From positions 1-9,712 of the forward strand of contig PNIE01000031.1 of NCBI GenBank assembly GCA_002877875.1: a stretch of DNA of 9,712 nucleotides. Direction: 5' to 3'. Numbering within the stretch: the first letter of the stretch is position 1; every line of letters starts with the position of its first letter. Below are positions 1-7,222 of the stretch, one piece after another. The position numbers were made by a program, and so were the translations under genes. This DNA is from Caldimicrobium thiodismutans (lineage in GTDB: Bacteria; Desulfobacterota; Thermodesulfobacteria; Thermodesulfobacteriales; Thermodesulfobacteriaceae). The notes beneath the pieces were generated by a model. It had not been told where the DNA came from. It was given only the letters and a program-made list of their open reading frames with translations, and made no database searches.

Positions 1-27
1 TAGGTAGATGAAAGCCTTAAATTGGAG

Positions 28-33
28 TATAAT
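28..33 (+). promoter_or_regulatory. Candidate -10 box for the uvrD-like gene
   Basis: A perfect TATAAT lies 26 nt upstream of the ATG at 60. The -35 region about 17 bp upstream (positions 5-10, TAGATG) does not resemble TTGACA, so only the -10 element is supported. A start site near 40 would give a leader of about 20 nt containing AGGGG (41-45). All three forward frames carry stops within the first 11 bases, so no + strand gene reads through this stretch. Confidence 0.45.
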
Positions 34-59
34 AAAAATCAGGGGATACTTTTAGGGCT

Positions 60-2192
60 ATGAAAAAAACTCCTCTTGACTTTTTGAAAGATTTAAACCC
101 AGCACAAAGAGAGGCTGTTGAGACTATTTATGGGCCTCTTTTAGTTATAGCTGGGGCAGGCTCAGGGAAAACTAGAACTCTTGTTTGTCGTTTGGCCTAT
201 CTAGTTGAGATGGGAATACCCTCAGAAAAGATTCTTTTGCTCACCTTTACACGAAGGGCAGCTAGAGAGATGATAGAAAGAGCCTCTGCTCTTCTGCAAA
301 AAGATGTCAACAAAATCACTGGTGGCACCTTTCATTCCCTTTGTAACCTTATGCTTAGGCAATATGGAAGTCTTATTGGATATCACCCCAACTTCACTCT
401 TCTTGATAGGAGAGATTCAGAGGATCTTTTGAATCTTTTGAAGACTAGCCTTGGCTTTACTGATAAAAAAAAGCGTTTCCCTAAAAAGGATACTCTTGGT
501 AGTATCTATAGTAAAAGCATAAACCAAATGCGATCTGTCGAAGAAATTGTTCTTTCTGAATATCCTCAGTTTTCTGAGTATCTTCCGGAGATTCAGAGAC
601 TTTTTGCAGAGTATGTGAACTATAAAAGGGAACATCAGTTAATGGATTTTGATGATCTTCTCTTAAACTGGTTAAAAATCCTGAAGGAATATCCTTATGT
701 TAGACAGGAGGTAGGGAAGAGATTCCAATTTATTATGGTGGATGAATATCAGGATACTAATACCTTACAAGGGGAGATTATTAAATATATGGCAGAGGCT
801 CATCAAAATGTGATGGTTGTAGGAGATGATTCCCAGAGTATATATGGTTTTAGAGGAGCCAATTATCGGAACATCTTTGAATTTCCTAAACTCTTTCCTA
901 ATACAAAGATTGTTAAGCTTGAACAAAATTACAGAAGTACTCAACCTATCCTCGATTTAGCTAACATAATCATTGCTACCTCCAAAATTAAGTATACCAA
1001 AACCCTTTTTACTCTTAAAAAGGAAGGAGAAAAGCCAATATTTCTTAGGCCTAAAGATGAGGCTGAAGCCAGTGTCTTTATAGCTGATAAGGTTCTTGAG
1101 TTGAGAGAAAAGGGATTTAAGCTTTCTCAGATGGCGGTTCTCTTTCGTTCTGCTTTTCACTCTTATGAGCTTGAAATTGAGCTTGCCAAAAGAGGGATTC
1201 CTTTTGTTAAATACGGAGGCCTAAAGCTTTTAGAATCAGCCCATGTGAAAGATATAATTTCCTTTTTAAAAATTATCCTTAATCCTAAGGATTTCCTTGC
1301 CTGGAATAGGATCTTGCTTTTAATGGAAGGGATTGGCCCTCGGACTGCTGAAAAAATTATTAATCTTATGAAAGTGGAACCATTTCCTTATTCCTATTCC
1401 AAAATTTTGAGTTTGACTTCATCTCTTGAATTAAAGCGTTTTCTTGATCTTTATCTTAATTATAAGCTTTATACCGATAGGCCTTCAGATATTCTTTCTC
1501 AGATCTGGGGATTTTATGAGCCTATTTTTCAAAGAATTTATTATGAGGATTACTATCGCAGGGTTAAAGATTTAGAGGGGCTTTTTTCTCTGGCAGAGAG
1601 ATTTGAAACTCTTGATGAGTTTCTCTCAGAACTCCTTCTTGAGCCAATTGAGGTAGCTGAGTACGACCAAGAGGAAATAGATGAAGCCCCCTTAATTTTA
1701 TCAACCATTCACTCAGCTAAGGGCCTTGAATGGCACACTGTTTTTATTATTTCTCTGATTGAAGGGAGATTTCCTTCTCTTCATAGCCTTAATAGAGAAG
1801 AGGACCTTGAAGAAGAAAGAAGACTTTTTTATGTAGCTGTAACTCGTGCTAGAGAAAAGCTCTATCTTATTTCTCCTCTTATGGTTTATGTACCTGGAGA
1901 AGGTAAGGTCTTTGCAAAGCCATCAAGATTCATAAGAGAAATTCCACCATCCCTTTATCAGGAAGTCACCCTTGATAAGAAGGCTTCTTTTACCAGAATT
2001 CATCAGGAGGAGCCAAAGGAAGAGCTGACTCTTTCCCATACTTCTTTTAAAGTAGGAGATTTAGTAAAGCATCCCCATTTTGGAGAGGGAGAAGTTCTTG
2101 AGGTTTCGGGAGAAAGAATAAAGGTAAATTTTATTAATAAAGGCCCTACTCTTTTACATCTCAAATATGCTCAACTTGAGAGGATGAGATGA
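60..2192 (+). CDS. uvrD: UvrD/PcrA-family superfamily 1 DNA helicase
   Basis: This is a 3'-5' ATP-dependent DNA helicase/translocase of the UvrD/PcrA/Rep family, acting in the cytoplasm in excision repair, recombination control and clearing of stalled complexes. All SF1A motifs are visible in the 710 residues: Walker A AGAGSGKT (31-38), motif Ia LTFTRRAAREM (61-71), motif II MVDEYQDT (226-233), motif III GDDSQSIYGFRGA (255-267), motif IV NYRST (290-294), motif V STIHSAKGLEW (548-558) and motif VI YVAVTRARE (591-599). Residues 663-709 form a Tudor-like C-terminal domain (VGDLVKHPHFGEGEV), the module by which PcrA/UvrD bind RNA polymerase. The length fits PcrA/UvrD (about 700-750). The start is the only ATG before the conserved N-terminus. 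Ribosome-binding signals are weak: AGGG ends 2 nt before the ATG and AGGGG sits 14 nt away. The stop overlaps the next gene's start (ATGA). PcrA, UvrD and Rep cannot be told apart from motifs alone. Confidence 0.95.
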   Translation: MKKTPLDFLKDLNPAQREAVETIYGPLLVIAGAGSGKTRTLVCRLAYLVEMGIPSEKILLLTFTRRAAREMIERASALLQKDVNKITGGTFHSLCNLMLRQYGSLIGYHPNFTLLDRRDSEDLLNLLKTSLGFTDKKKRFPKKDTLGSIYSKSINQMRSVEEIVLSEYPQFSEYLPEIQRLFAEYVNYKREHQLMDFDDLLLNWLKILKEYPYVRQEVGKRFQFIMVDEYQDTNTLQGEIIKYMAEAHQNVMVVGDDSQSIYGFRGANYRNIFEFPKLFPNTKIVKLEQNYRSTQPILDLANIIIATSKIKYTKTLFTLKKEGEKPIFLRPKDEAEASVFIADKVLELREKGFKLSQMAVLFRSAFHSYELEIELAKRGIPFVKYGGLKLLESAHVKDIISFLKIILNPKDFLAWNRILLLMEGIGPRTAEKIINLMKVEPFPYSYSKILSLTSSLELKRFLDLYLNYKLYTDRPSDILSQIWGFYEPIFQRIYYEDYYRRVKDLEGLFSLAERFETLDEFLSELLLEPIEVAEYDQEEIDEAPLILSTIHSAKGLEWHTVFIISLIEGRFPSLHSLNREEDLEEERRLFYVAVTRAREKLYLISPLMVYVPGEGKVFAKPSRFIREIPPSLYQEVTLDKKASFTRIHQEEPKEELTLSHTSFKVGDLVKHPHFGEGEVLEVSGERIKVNFINKGPTLLHLKYAQLERMR

Positions 2193-3028
2193 AAGAAAAA
2201 GTTGATATTGCCTTAAAAATAAAAGAAAGGGTACTTATACGCAATATTACTTTATTTTCTTTAGATAAGCTTCCAGAAGAGATTTATAATAAACTCCCTC
2301 ATTTGAAGAGAAATTTTTTACTCCTCTATGATCAAAAGTTACATAAGCCTGAAATTGATATTCTATCTCCAAGAAAGATCTTAATTAAGAAAAATAAAGA
2401 ATTACCCACTTTTCAAAAAGGGGATTTATGCCTTCTTATTCTTCCTCTAAGTAAGGCAAGATATGTTTTTCAAGTAAAAATCACCGAAGAAAATGAAGAT
2501 GGTTTTATAGGAGAATTTGTAGATCCACGCTCTGATGAAAGGATAGCTATTAAAAGTAATATCCCTGTATTTGTCTCTTTTATAACACCTAAATTTGTAC
2601 AAACTATTCTTAACTATCTTGGTTATCAACTTTTAAGGGAAACCAATTTTTCTCCGGATTCTTATCAAGACCTCAGAGAGATTCACCTCTATGACCTTAT
2701 TATCAATGAAAATCACAATATAGATGAGGAATTCAAAAAACTTATTCAAAAAACTTTTCTTGTAGGTGAGTTAGTTAATATTTCTAAGGGAGGACTTTCT
2801 GTCAGAACTAAAGGGCGGATAAATATAACTGATGAGTTTGGAGTTTTTTACTTAAAATTTGATATCCATCTTAAAGCCAAAAGTTTTAAATTTGCTCTCT
2901 TTGCTCATTTAAGAAATATTTCTTTTAAAGAAGATTTTACTTATTTGCACTTAGCCTTTCTCTCGAGTTTAAAAAGAGAATTTTGGGAGGTTTTAAAAGA
3001 AGAACTTTTGAAAGTCTCAGGAGAGTAA
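2189..3028 (+). CDS. Putative PilZ-like (YcgR-type) protein, function uncertain
   Basis: This 279-residue soluble protein has no signal peptide or membrane segment, and I do not recognise it securely. Residues 73-133 look like the beta-barrel N-domain and linker of YcgR-type proteins (FQKGDLCLLILP, then FQVKITEENEDGFIGEF, then ERIAIK near 117-122, in the place of the c-di-GMP-binding RxxxR). Residues 192-204 (VGELVNISKGGLS) match the PilZ [D/N]xSxxGG signature, and 250-258 look like a closing strand. If this is PilZ, the second arginine is a lysine (RIAIK). About 45-50 extra, mostly helical, residues separate the two signatures, so c-di-GMP binding is doubtful. It starts inside the helicase stop codon (ATGA, 2189-2192) with GAGAGG 5 nt upstream, so it is translationally coupled to the helicase. 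Its last 12 bases overlap the 3' end of mfd on the opposite strand. That it is a real gene is near certain; the PilZ assignment is about even odds. Confidence 0.55.
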   Translation: MKEKVDIALKIKERVLIRNITLFSLDKLPEEIYNKLPHLKRNFLLLYDQKLHKPEIDILSPRKILIKKNKELPTFQKGDLCLLILPLSKARYVFQVKITEENEDGFIGEFVDPRSDERIAIKSNIPVFVSFITPKFVQTILNYLGYQLLRETNFSPDSYQDLREIHLYDLIINENHNIDEEFKKLIQKTFLVGELVNISKGGLSVRTKGRINITDEFGVFYLKFDIHLKAKSFKFALFAHLRNISFKEDFTYLHLAFLSSLKREFWEVLKEELLKVSGE

Positions 3029-6000
3029 GCTTTCACAAATTATTAAGGCCCTGTCAAGGAGTGCACCATCAACCTTAAGGACAAGAGTGGCTTTTTCTTT
3101 TTCTTGATGAATCCTCAATATCTTGAAATCTTTTGAATTTGACACTCTTCTAAACTTAGGTAAAAGGGAAAGATCTTTTAAAATAAAGTAAAGAAGCTTA
3201 TTTTTTTCCTCTATAGAAGGGATTTTTAAGGCCTTCATATAAAGTTTTAGCTGATAGATTTTTATGAGATTTTCCACCTCCACGGGGAGTTTGCCATATT
3301 TATCTTCAAGGAAGTTTTTAAAATCTTCAAGCTCTGGCACTTTACTTATAAGAACCAGCTCTCTATAAAGACCCAACCTTTCTTCAATTTCAGGAACATA
3401 ACTGGAAGGTATAAAAGCTGGAACTTTGAGGTTAACTTCAGGTTCCCAATCCTCAACTTCTTCACCTTTAAGAGTTCTTATGGTATTCTCAAGGAGTTCA
3501 AGATAGAGCTCATAGCCTACCTTATTTATATGCCCAGACTGATTAATTCCCAGAAGTTCTCCAGCTCCTCTAATTTTTAGGTCACTTAAAGCCAGTTTAA
3601 AGCCTGAGCCGAGTTCCACAAATTGCATAAGGGCCTTTAAGCGTTTTTGAGCTCCCTCTGTAAGGGTTTTAAAGTCTGGAACGAGGAGGTAACAGTAAGC
3701 CTTTTCTGTTCCTCTCCCAACCCTTCCTCTTAGTTGATAAATATCAGCCAATCCAAACATATCTGCTCGATTTATAAAAATGGTATTGGCTGATGGAATA
3801 TCAATTCCACTTCCAATAATAGGAGTACACACAAGAAGATCAACTTCTTTATTTAAAAATTTATAAATGGCATTTTCTAATTGAGTTTCCTCTAATTGTC
3901 CATGGACAATTTCTATCCGTGCAGAGGGAATAAGCTTTTGTAAGAATCTAGCAAGTCCAGATAAACCCTGAATACGGGGATGAACGAAATAAATTTGGCC
4001 TCCTCTTTTAAGCTCTTCTTCGATAGCATTTTTAATAAGTTCTGGATCAAAGGTGGTCAAAACTGTTTTAATAGCCTTTCTTCCAGGAGGAGGAGTCTCA
4101 ATGAGAGAGAGATCAAAGATACCTAAAAGACTTAATTGGAGACTTCTTGGGATAGGAGTTGCTGAAAGGGAAAGAACTTTCACCTTTTTCTTTAATTGCT
4201 TTAAGCGTTCCTTCTGTTTTACCCCAAAGCGATGCTCTTCATCAATGACAAGAAGACCGAGATCCTTAAATTCCACATCCTTTGAAAGAAGCCTATGAGT
4301 CCCTATAACTACCAAAATCTCTCCTTCTTTAAGTTTCTTTATTGTTTCCCTTTGGTCACTTTCATTTCTTAATCTTGAGAGAATACCCACCTTGATTCCA
4401 AAGGGTTCTAACCTCTCTTTGAAATTTCGGTAATGTTGCTCGGCAAGAAGGGTTGTTGGAGTAAGAAGAGCCACCTGTTTTCCTGCCCGGGCTGTGGCAA
4501 AGATAGCCCTTAGAGCAACTTCTGTCTTCCCAAAACCAACATCTCCTACAAGAAGCCTCTCCATAGGTTTTGGGCTTGAGAGATCTTCAAGAATCTCCTC
4601 TATAGCCGTAAGTTGATCAGGAGTCTCCTCATAGGGGAAGGTCTGCTCAAATTCCGCTAAGGCAAGATTATCTATGGGTATGGAAAAACTCTTGATAGCC
4701 TTTCTTTCTGCATAGAGCTTAAGGATCTCTTCTACAACTTCTGTTAGTTTCTTTTCAACTTCTTTTTTCCTCTTGAGAAAGGTTTTTTTGCCTAATTTGT
4801 CAAGTTGAGGCTCCTTATCGCCAACTCCTACATAAGGGTAAAGTTCAGAAAGTCTTGTCACCGGAAGATAGAGTTTATCTCCTCCTTCATACTCAATCGC
4901 TAAGAACTCTCCTTCAAAGCCATCAACTTTTAGAAATTGAAGCCCTTGAAATTTTCCAATTCCGTGGATTTTATGCACTACAAAATCTCCAGGCTTTAAA
5001 TCCTCGTACCTTCTGAAATAGGTTTTTCCATTTTTTTTAGCCTTTTCAGCGCTACCTTTCTTAAGCCTCTTTCCAAAAAGCTCTGTTTCAGAGGTGAGAA
5101 TAAGATTTTGTTCAGGATAAATAAAACCTTCCCTTATTTCTCCAGTATAAAATTTTAAATTTTGGGGAACCTCATATCCTCTAAGAGTTAGACCATCTTC
5201 TATGGTCTTTCTAATGGTTTCATCTTGAGTAAAAAGGAGAATTTCTTTCTTCTCCTGTAAATTCTCAATAAGAAACTTAAAGGCTTCATTTATACGATCC
5301 TTTCCTTCATTGAGATGGACATTTTTAATTTCAAAGACTTTAAAATTGGTCCCCCTAAAGGGCAGTTCTTTAATCTCAACCACAGGGTACTTAGCAAAGA
5401 TGGTTTCAATCTCTTCAAGGTCTGCATAGAGCTTTTTTTCATCAAATAAAAGTTTCTCTCTGGCCTTGGCTTTTTCTGAGAATTTTAAGATTCTATTCCA
5501 AAAGGCCTCAAGTTCATTAAAAATTCTCTCCTTTTCGTAAAGAATAAAGAGAACTTTTTCAGGATGAAGATTTTCATGAAGAAGCTTTAAATCTTCATAA
5601 AAAAGGGGCAAAAGAAATTCAGGATTTTCAAGATAAATTTTATTTTCAATATATTCTAATAGCTGAGAGAGTCTATTAGGGGAGATTTGTTCTTTTAAGG
5701 CTAAGATTTTTTCGTAGAGATTTTTAGTATCCTCTGGAAAAAAAAGCTCTCTTGCAGGAATAAGAATACCCTCTTCAGCCAAGCCAAGACTCTTCTGAGT
5801 ATCTGGATCGAAAAACTTGAGGTTTATAATTTCATTTCCGAAAAATTCAATTCTTAGAGGATTTTTGTATTGAGGAGAAAAAACATCAATTACAGCACCT
5901 TTTACAGTAAATTCTCCTTTGTTCCTGACTACTCCAACTCTCTCATATCCAAGAAGGATTAAATTTTGTAAAAAACTCTCTCTATCAATCTTTTCACCAG

Positions 6001-6358
6001 GAAGAAGATACAGATAATGTTTTTTCAGAAGCTCTTGAGGAATAGTTTTCCTTGCAAAACTTTTTATGTCTATAATGAGGGCCTTAAGTTCCTTTAATTC
6101 CCAGAGGATTTTTATTCTCTCCTTTTCCTCTTCATCGATGGTGTAAGCCTCAGAAAAAGGTGGAAGGGTTAGTGAGGGATAAAGAGAAATCTTCTCCTGA
6201 GAAAGGGCTTTGTAAGTAAAATAGAAGTCCCTTTTTTTTTCTTCATCAGGAAAGATTACAAAGAGAGCATAATTTTTAAGTTCTTCTTTATACTCTTTGG
6301 CTAATAAATAGCCTAAAAAGGAGGCATTAATTCCTGAAAAATTAGTTATCCTTTTCAT
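3017..6358 (-). CDS. mfd: Transcription-repair coupling factor Mfd
   Basis: Mfd is a DNA translocase that pushes stalled RNA polymerase off damaged template DNA and recruits UvrA to start nucleotide excision repair. From the ATG at 6358 it has 1113 residues, slightly under E. coli's 1148. Domains in order (numbered from that ATG): UvrB-homology module (about 1-210, with the core GEFTVKGAVIDVF at 148-160 and no Walker A, as is normal); RNA-polymerase-interacting Tudor-like domain (about 452-512, PGDFVVHKIHGIGKFQG); SF2 motor with Walker A GDVGFGKT (605-612), DEEH box (706-709), SATPIPRS (732-739) and motif VI QLRGRVGRG (875-883); RecG/Mfd TRG region (about 918-957); C-terminal autoinhibitory D7 domain (about 970-1075). 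An in-frame TTG at 6397 would add 13 residues, but it has no Shine-Dalgarno. The ATG is preferred, although AGGA lies only 2 nt before it. The gene is divergent from the creatininase gene and convergent on the PilZ-like gene. Confidence 0.97.
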   Translation of the reverse strand: MKRITNFSGINASFLGYLLAKEYKEELKNYALFVIFPDEEKKRDFYFTYKALSQEKISLYPSLTLPPFSEAYTIDEEEKERIKILWELKELKALIIDIKSFARKTIPQELLKKHYLYLLPGEKIDRESFLQNLILLGYERVGVVRNKGEFTVKGAVIDVFSPQYKNPLRIEFFGNEIINLKFFDPDTQKSLGLAEEGILIPARELFFPEDTKNLYEKILALKEQISPNRLSQLLEYIENKIYLENPEFLLPLFYEDLKLLHENLHPEKVLFILYEKERIFNELEAFWNRILKFSEKAKAREKLLFDEKKLYADLEEIETIFAKYPVVEIKELPFRGTNFKVFEIKNVHLNEGKDRINEAFKFLIENLQEKKEILLFTQDETIRKTIEDGLTLRGYEVPQNLKFYTGEIREGFIYPEQNLILTSETELFGKRLKKGSAEKAKKNGKTYFRRYEDLKPGDFVVHKIHGIGKFQGLQFLKVDGFEGEFLAIEYEGGDKLYLPVTRLSELYPYVGVGDKEPQLDKLGKKTFLKRKKEVEKKLTEVVEEILKLYAERKAIKSFSIPIDNLALAEFEQTFPYEETPDQLTAIEEILEDLSSPKPMERLLVGDVGFGKTEVALRAIFATARAGKQVALLTPTTLLAEQHYRNFKERLEPFGIKVGILSRLRNESDQRETIKKLKEGEILVVIGTHRLLSKDVEFKDLGLLVIDEEHRFGVKQKERLKQLKKKVKVLSLSATPIPRSLQLSLLGIFDLSLIETPPPGRKAIKTVLTTFDPELIKNAIEEELKRGGQIYFVHPRIQGLSGLARFLQKLIPSARIEIVHGQLEETQLENAIYKFLNKEVDLLVCTPIIGSGIDIPSANTIFINRADMFGLADIYQLRGRVGRGTEKAYCYLLVPDFKTLTEGAQKRLKALMQFVELGSGFKLALSDLKIRGAGELLGINQSGHINKVGYELYLELLENTIRTLKGEEVEDWEPEVNLKVPAFIPSSYVPEIEERLGLYRELVLISKVPELEDFKNFLEDKYGKLPVEVENLIKIYQLKLYMKALKIPSIEEKNKLLYFILKDLSLLPKFRRVSNSKDFKILRIHQEKEKATLVLKVDGALLDRALIICESLLS
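3048..3104 (+). terminator. Weak candidate terminator for the uvrD operon, inside mfd
   Basis: Just past the PilZ-like stop, an imperfect stem can form between GCCCTGTCAAGG (3048-3059) and CCTTAAGGACAAGAGTGGC (3073-3091), with several bulges. It is followed by TTTTTCTTTTTCTT from 3092. This would end the + transcript within the antisense of the mfd 3' end. The T-run also encodes Lys/Glu codons of Mfd on the other strand and may be coincidental. Confidence 0.25.
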
Positions 6359-6370
6359 AGTCCTAAGGAA

Positions 6371-6397
6371 ATTTAAAATTTTTCTTTTAATTTTCAA
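6371..6397 (-). promoter_or_regulatory. Weak candidate promoter for mfd
   Basis: On the minus strand a -35-like TTGAAA (6397-6392) precedes TTAAAT (6376-6371) by 15 bp, shorter than the usual 17. The only room for an mfd promoter outside the divergent gene is this 65-bp gap. The -10 match is poor, so the exact position is uncertain. Confidence 0.25.
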
Positions 6398-6407
6398 GAA
6401 AGGCAGA

Positions 6408-6413
6408 TATAAT
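6408..6413 (+). promoter_or_regulatory. -10 box of the creatininase gene, probably leaderless
   Basis: A perfect TATAAT ends only 10 nt before the ATG at 6424. Transcription starting about 7 nt past the -10 would begin near 6420, leaving a 3-4 nt leader with no ribosome-binding site. The -35 position (6385-6390, TTTTAA) matches consensus at 3 of 6 bases. No Shine-Dalgarno is visible within 15 nt of the ATG, consistent with leaderless translation. Confidence 0.5.
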
Positions 6414-6423
6414 AAAAGTAACT

Positions 6424-7140
6424 ATGCAAATAGAAGAACTCACTTCTGAAGAGTTTAAAAATTTAAGAGAGACCATAAAAAGTGTCATTATACCCATTGG
6501 CTCTATTGAGGCCCATGGCCCACATCTTCCTCTTGGTACCGATCTTTTCACTATCTATGAAATTTCAAAGAGACTTATCAAAGATGTAAAAATTTTTCTT
6601 TCTCCTCCTATTTATTTTGGGCTTTGCAGGAGCACCAAAAATCTACCAGGAACCATCACTCTTCGTGGAGAGAGCTTAAAAATTCTTTTATTGGATCTTT
6701 TTGAGAGTTTTTACTTTCAGGGCTTAAGAAATTTTATAGTTCTTTCAGGACATGCAGGAGGTACTCATAATGCCTATTTAATTGATGCAGCTGAGACCTT
6801 CCTTGAAAAATATGAAGAGGCAAGATTTTTGGTGGCAGACATAATAAAACTTTTGAAGGACATCTTGAAGGAACTTGGTATTCCTGAAGAGGACTCTCAT
6901 GCAGGAGAGTGGGAGACCTCTCTTATGCTTTATTTAAAAAATGAACTGGTAAGAGATCTTTCTTTAGCCTTTGAGGATTATCCTCAATTTCCTAAATTTT
7001 GGGTTGTTAGGGAAAAGGAAAAATATTGGCCTTCAGGAATCTGGGGAAATCCCCTTAAAGCTTCAAAAGAAAAGGGGAAACTCCTTTCTGAACGCCTTCT
7101 TCAAAAATTAAAGACCCTCCTTTTAGATTTCATTGGTTAA
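6424..7140 (+). CDS. Creatininase-superfamily metal-dependent amidohydrolase
   Basis: This 238-residue cytoplasmic protein is of the usual size for the creatininase family of metal-dependent amide-bond hydrolases (creatinine amidohydrolase, the archaeal FAPy deformylase ArfB, mycofactocin peptidase MftE). Motifs seen: IPIGSIEAHGPHLPLGTD (23-40) with probable metal ligands E29, H31 and D40; the STKNLPGT loop (70-77); SGHAGGTHN (108-116) with H110; and HAGEWETS (159-166). Pseudomonas creatininase has a Glu ligand two residues after its GH histidine (H120/E122). Here that place is Gly112, as in many non-creatininase members, so a creatinine substrate is unlikely. No purine, flavin/F420 or mycofactocin genes are nearby to name a substrate. 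Transcription probably starts almost at the ATG. An 83-bp gap containing a new promoter follows, with no hairpin terminator, so readthrough into the GYD gene is possible. Confidence 0.85.
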   Translation: MQIEELTSEEFKNLRETIKSVIIPIGSIEAHGPHLPLGTDLFTIYEISKRLIKDVKIFLSPPIYFGLCRSTKNLPGTITLRGESLKILLLDLFESFYFQGLRNFIVLSGHAGGTHNAYLIDAAETFLEKYEEARFLVADIIKLLKDILKELGIPEEDSHAGEWETSLMLYLKNELVRDLSLAFEDYPQFPKFWVVREKEKYWPSGIWGNPLKASKEKGKLLSERLLQKLKTLLLDFIG

Positions 7141-7156
7141 AATTTCTTAAATAATC

Positions 7157-7183
7157 TTGACTTAATAAGAAAAAGCTGATAAT
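7157..7183 (+). promoter_or_regulatory. Promoter of the GYD-domain gene
   Basis: TTGACT (7157-7162) matches the -35 consensus at 5 of 6 bases, and GATAAT (7178-7183) matches the -10 at 5 of 6. The spacer is 15 bp, shorter than ideal. A start near 7190 would leave a leader of about 32 nt holding the strong Shine-Dalgarno. Confidence 0.5.
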
Positions 7184-7208
7184 AAAATTTTAATAATATC
7201 TCTTTTAT

Positions 7209-7217
7209 GGAGGTGAT
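7209..7217 (+). promoter_or_regulatory. Near-perfect Shine-Dalgarno of the GYD gene
   Basis: GGAGGTGAT is fully complementary to the usual 3' end of 16S rRNA. Its GGAGG core ends 9 nt before the ATG at 7223. It is the longest Shine-Dalgarno match in the window and fixes the start. Confidence 0.85.
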
Positions 7218-7222
7218 TTTTT

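Noticed and set aside
8..55. Short + strand reading frame of 15 codons upstream of the helicase gene, as a possible leader peptide
   Set aside because: It has no ribosome-binding site, spans the TATAAT at 28-33 that probably promotes the helicase, and would start upstream of the transcription start.
417..635. Minus-strand open frame of 72 codons inside the UvrD/PcrA gene
   Set aside because: It lies wholly within conserved helicase coding sequence, its product resembles no domain, and it has no ribosome-binding site; it is an antisense shadow.
957..1160. Minus-strand open frame of 67 codons inside the UvrD/PcrA gene
   Set aside because: Antisense shadow of the helicase; the product is Lys/Phe/Ser-rich low-complexity sequence.
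2447..2629. Minus-strand open frame of 60 codons inside the PilZ-like gene
   Set aside because: Antisense shadow; the + strand frame has the coupled start and the better codon and protein character.
4053..4298. + strand open frame of 81 codons inside mfd
   Set aside because: It is antisense to the Mfd motor motifs (DEEH region), Arg/Ser-rich and without homology features.
5000..6360. Many long T or A runs on the + strand as possible slippage sites, frameshifts or terminators
   Set aside because: They encode Lys, Phe and Glu codons of Mfd, whose frame is intact from end to end; none follows a GC-rich hairpin.
6359..6397. TTG start at 6397 giving Mfd a 13-residue N-terminal extension
   Set aside because: It has no Shine-Dalgarno, uses a rare start codon, adds basic residues with no family counterpart, and overlaps the probable mfd promoter.
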